Source: CAVSRC01 sp963785065 | GTDB lineage: Bacteria; Pseudomonadota; Alphaproteobacteria; Rhizobiales; Kaistiaceae | DNA length: 64,000 nt | Assembly: GCA_963785065.1 (NCBI GenBank) | Contig: CAWATX010000002.1 | Span: forward strand, 682,001-746,000 | Direction: 5' to 3' | Part shown: piece after piece, positions 61,332 to 64,000 of the stretch | How the letters are laid out: each line of letters begins with the position of its first letter | Position numbering within the stretch: position 1 is the stretch's first letter | Notes under the pieces: model-generated | What the model saw: the letters and a program-made list of their open reading frames with translations, nothing else | Databases searched by the model: none | Told to the model about the DNA's origin: nothing | Program-made: the position numbers and the translations under genes

Positions 61332-62303
61332 GTGGCCACGACGGTTCACGACGCAACCATGGTCGGGCGGCGCCTCGCGGCGCCGCCCGCCACCTTGCGC
61401 GAACGCATCGCGCGCTCATGGCGCCGCAATCGCGCCGGCTATCTGTTTCTCGGGCCCTGGCTGGTCGGCTTCTTCTTCCTGACGCTGGGGCCGACGATCG
61501 CCTCTCTCTACCTGTCCTTCACCGACTACGACCTGCTGACGCCGGCCCGCTGGAGCGGCCTCAAGAACTACCACTATGCCTTCTTCGAGGACTGGCACCT
61601 GTGGCACGCGCTGGCGGTGACCTTCACCTACGTGCTGTGGTCGGTGCCGCTCAAGCTGGCGGTCGCCCTGGCGCTCGCCATGGCGCTCGACCGCAGCGTG
61701 CGCGGCGTCACCGTCTACCGCGCGGTCTTCTACCTGCCCTCGCTGCTCGGCGCCTCGGTCGCCATCGCCATCCTGTGGCGCCAGATCTTCGGCGGCGACG
61801 GGCTGGTCAACGAATTGCTGCTCAAGACCATCGGCATTTCCGGCCCGTCGTGGGTGACGCACCCCGACTACGCCCTCGGCACCCTGGTGATTCTGGCCAT
61901 CTGGCAGTTCGGCTCGCCGATGATCATCTTCCTCGCCGGCCTGCGCCAGGTGCCGCAGGAACTCTACGAGGCCGCCGCCATGGACGGCGCCCGGCCGGTG
62001 CGCCAGTTCTTCAAGATCACGCTGCCGCTGCTGGCGCCGGTGGTGTTCTTCAATCTGGTGCTGCAGACCATCGACGCCTTCAAGGCGTTCACCCAGGCCT
62101 TCATCGTCTCCGGCGGTCAGGGCGGCCCGGTCGATTCGACGATGTTCTACACCCTCTATCTCTACCTCGAGGCCTTCGCCAATTTCCGCATGGGCTACGC
62201 CTCGGCACTCGCCTGGCTGCTGCTCATCATCATCGGCATCTTCACGGCGATATCGTTCCTGACGTCCCGCTACTGGGTCTATTACGAGGACGAGGGGCGC
62301 TAG
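61332..62303 (+). CDS. Sugar ABC permease, MalF type
   Basis: A 323-residue permease with EAAAMDGARPVRQFFKITLP as the EAA loop and six helices. It starts at GTG 61332; ATG 61362 is an alternative that would drop 10 residues. It abuts the next permease with no gap. Confidence 0.9.
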   Translation: MATTVHDATMVGRRLAAPPATLRERIARSWRRNRAGYLFLGPWLVGFFFLTLGPTIASLYLSFTDYDLLTPARWSGLKNYHYAFFEDWHLWHALAVTFTYVLWSVPLKLAVALALAMALDRSVRGVTVYRAVFYLPSLLGASVAIAILWRQIFGGDGLVNELLLKTIGISGPSWVTHPDYALGTLVILAIWQFGSPMIIFLAGLRQVPQELYEAAAMDGARPVRQFFKITLPLLAPVVFFNLVLQTIDAFKAFTQAFIVSGGQGGPVDSTMFYTLYLYLEAFANFRMGYASALAWLLLIIIGIFTAISFLTSRYWVYYEDEGR

Positions 62304-63164
62304 ATGGCTTTCGTTTCCGCCACCAAGTCGAAAGGGCGCTTCACGCCGCTGATCCGCCACGGCCTGCTCTCCGCCGCGGCGCTGGTGATGCTCTATCCGC
62401 TCTTGTGGATGATCATCAGCTCCTTCAAGCCGGATTCGCTCATCTTCTCCGAACCCACGGCGCTGCCGACGAGCTTCAACCTGGCCAACTTCATCAAGGG
62501 CTGGACGGCGCTCCGCGTCAGCTTCACCACCTTCTACGAGAACTCTTTCCTCATCTCCGGGCTCGCCGTCATCGGCAATCTCAGCGCCTGCTCGCTCACC
62601 GCCTACGCCTTCGCGCGGCTGGAATTCCGCTTCAAGTGGCTGTGGTTCGCGCTGATGCTGGGCACGCTGATGCTGCCCTATCACGTCACCCTGGTGCCGC
62701 AGTACATCCTCTTCCTGCATCTCGGCTGGGTGAACACCTACCTGCCGCTGGTCGTGCCCAAATTCCTCGCCGTCAATTCCTTCTTCATCTTCCTGATGGT
62801 CCAGTTCTTCCGCGGCATCCCGCGCGAGATCGACGAGGCAGCGATCATGGACGGCTGCGGTCCGTGGCGCATCTACTGGCGGATCATGCTGCCGCTGTCG
62901 ACGCCGGTGCTGGCGACTGCGGCGATCTTCTCCTTCATCTGGACCTATGACGACTTCCTCGGGCCCCTCATCTATCTCAACGACCAGCGCCAATGGACGG
63001 TACCGCTGGCGCTCAGGGCCTTCATCAATTCCAGCGGCGGCGAATCCCTCTACGGCCCGATGTTCGCCATGTCGGCGCTGTCGCTGGTGCCCGTCTTCGC
63101 CGTCTTCCTCGCCTTCCAGCGCTTAATCATCCGGGGGGTTGCTCTCGGCGCACTGAAGCGCTGA
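62304..63164 (+). CDS. Sugar ABC permease, MalG type
   Basis: A 286-residue permease with DEAAIMDGCGPWRIYWRIML as the EAA loop. The matching ATPase gene is not in the window and probably lies downstream of it. Confidence 0.9.
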   Translation: MAFVSATKSKGRFTPLIRHGLLSAAALVMLYPLLWMIISSFKPDSLIFSEPTALPTSFNLANFIKGWTALRVSFTTFYENSFLISGLAVIGNLSACSLTAYAFARLEFRFKWLWFALMLGTLMLPYHVTLVPQYILFLHLGWVNTYLPLVVPKFLAVNSFFIFLMVQFFRGIPREIDEAAIMDGCGPWRIYWRIMLPLSTPVLATAAIFSFIWTYDDFLGPLIYLNDQRQWTVPLALRAFINSSGGESLYGPMFAMSALSLVPVFAVFLAFQRLIIRGVALGALKR

Positions 63165-63197
63165 TCCACGTCGCCATCCGCAAGGTAAACAAGAACA

Positions 63198-64000
63198 ATG
63201 ACTGCCTCTCCAGGTTTTGCGTTCTCCGTCATCGGCATCAATCACGGCCACATCTACGGACAGGTTCAGGTAATGCTGGAAGCCGGCTGCCGGCTGAAGG
63301 CGTTCCACGCGCCCGAAGACGACCTCGCCGCCCAGTTCTCCAAGGCGTTTCCGGACGCCGTGCGCGTCGCCGATGAGCGCGCCATCCTCGACGATCCCGA
63401 GGTCAAGCTCGTCATCGGCGCCGGCATCCTCAACGAGCGCGCGCCAATGGCGGTGCGTGCCATGCGCGCCGGCAAGGACGTGATGCTCGACAAGCCCGGC
63501 GCCACCTCGCTCGACCAGGTCGCCGAGCTGCGCAAGGTCCGGGCCGAGACCGGGCGCATTTTCTCGATCTGCTATTCCGAGCACTACACCCAGCGCTCGA
63601 CCGTCGCCGCCGCCGACCTGGTCAAGGCCGGGGCCATCGGCCGCGTCGTCTCGACCGTCGGTCTCGGACCGCACCGCATCGGCAACTACAAGCGGCCGGA
63701 CTGGTTCTACCAGAAGGCCCGCTACGGCGGCATTCTGTGCGACATCGGCTCGCACCAGGTCGAGCAGTTCCTGTTCTTCACCGGCAGCACCAAGGCGCAA
63801 GTGCTGTCGAGCCAGATCGCCAATTTCGACAATCCCGAAACGCCGGAGCTCGAAGACTTCGGCCAGATGGTGCTGACCTCCGACCACGCCGCCGGCTATA
63901 TCCGCGTCGACTGGTTCACGCCCGACAAGCTGCCCTCATGGGGCGACGGCCGGCTGTTCCTGGTCGGCACCGAAGGCACCATCGAACTGCGCAAATATGT
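63198..64000 (+). CDS. Gfo/Idh/MocA family oxidoreductase, cut by the window edge
   Basis: The first 267 codons of an NAD(P)-dependent sugar dehydrogenase: FSVIGINHGHIYG at the N-terminus and DKPGATS, where DKP replaces the usual EKP. The ATG is at 63198. It follows the permease by 33 bp and continues past the window. Confidence 0.87.
   Translation, partial: MTASPGFAFSVIGINHGHIYGQVQVMLEAGCRLKAFHAPEDDLAAQFSKAFPDAVRVADERAILDDPEVKLVIGAGILNERAPMAVRAMRAGKDVMLDKPGATSLDQVAELRKVRAETGRIFSICYSEHYTQRSTVAAADLVKAGAIGRVVSTVGLGPHRIGNYKRPDWFYQKARYGGILCDIGSHQVEQFLFFTGSTKAQVLSSQIANFDNPETPELEDFGQMVLTSDHAAGYIRVDWFTPDKLPSWGDGRLFLVGTEGTIELRKY

Overview
The window is a GC-rich chromosomal segment from an alphaproteobacterium, most likely a member of the Hyphomicrobiales (rhizobia and relatives). 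The basis is a haem-binding FixL, FixJ and FixK regulatory set, several ABC sugar-uptake operons with LacI and TetR regulators, a CsoR-controlled copper ATPase, a CHASE2-type adenylate cyclase, and intergenic palindromic repeats of the kind common in rhizobial genomes. I do not assign a genus. Coding density is high. No phage, insertion sequence, CRISPR array, rRNA or tRNA was recognised.

0-13 kb is mostly housekeeping. It holds an NAD-dependent epimerase, the pyrimidine genes pyrE and pyrC (minus) divergent from pyrF (plus), a GNAT enzyme, a SpoU-type RNA methyltransferase, small conserved proteins, and a MacB-like efflux operon (ATPase, permease, HlyD adaptor) whose permease carries an apparent frameshift. 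12.5-16 kb is the oxygen-sensing module: fixK divergent from fixL-fixJ, then a lone receiver protein with a TTGA-N6-TCAA box in front of it. A second such box precedes an AhpD-like gene at 7.6 kb.

16-30 kb is mixed stress and envelope functions: a kinase/AAA fusion, a DUF3775 protein, a ribosome-associated HPF/RaiA-type protein, CopA with three YHS domains divergent from CsoR over a pair of palindromes, a DsbA-like oxidoreductase, an ECF sigma/anti-sigma pair, a secreted TPR protein, DoxX, a glutamine amidotransferase, a TerB-like protein, a uronate-dehydrogenase-like enzyme and a divergent LacI regulator.

30-38 kb holds a CHASE2 adenylate cyclase followed by a compact flavin-based redox cluster. 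That cluster has a NqrB/RnfD-like membrane protein fused to a ferredoxin-reductase domain, ApbE, and two membrane-anchored FMN-binding proteins with intact flavinylation motifs. A decayed P-type ATPase remnant and a divergent Crp-family regulator/periplasmic protein pair follow.

38-64 kb is catabolism and uptake: a BMP-type nucleoside/base transporter with a cytosine-deaminase-like amidohydrolase; a carbohydrate locus (SDR, GH95, GHL6-type hydrolase, ABC ATPase, LacI regulator, two permeases and two tandem-duplicated solute-binding proteins, each with the same candidate operator and 5' UTR hairpin); then a TetR regulator and two divergent sugar operons (Gfo/Idh/MocA, isomerase, Tat-type binding protein, permeases) separated by two copies of a palindromic operator. 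The last gene runs off the window.

The most interesting regions are the flavinylated electron-transfer cluster, the GH95/GHL6 uptake locus with its duplicated receptor, and the set of FixK-type boxes.
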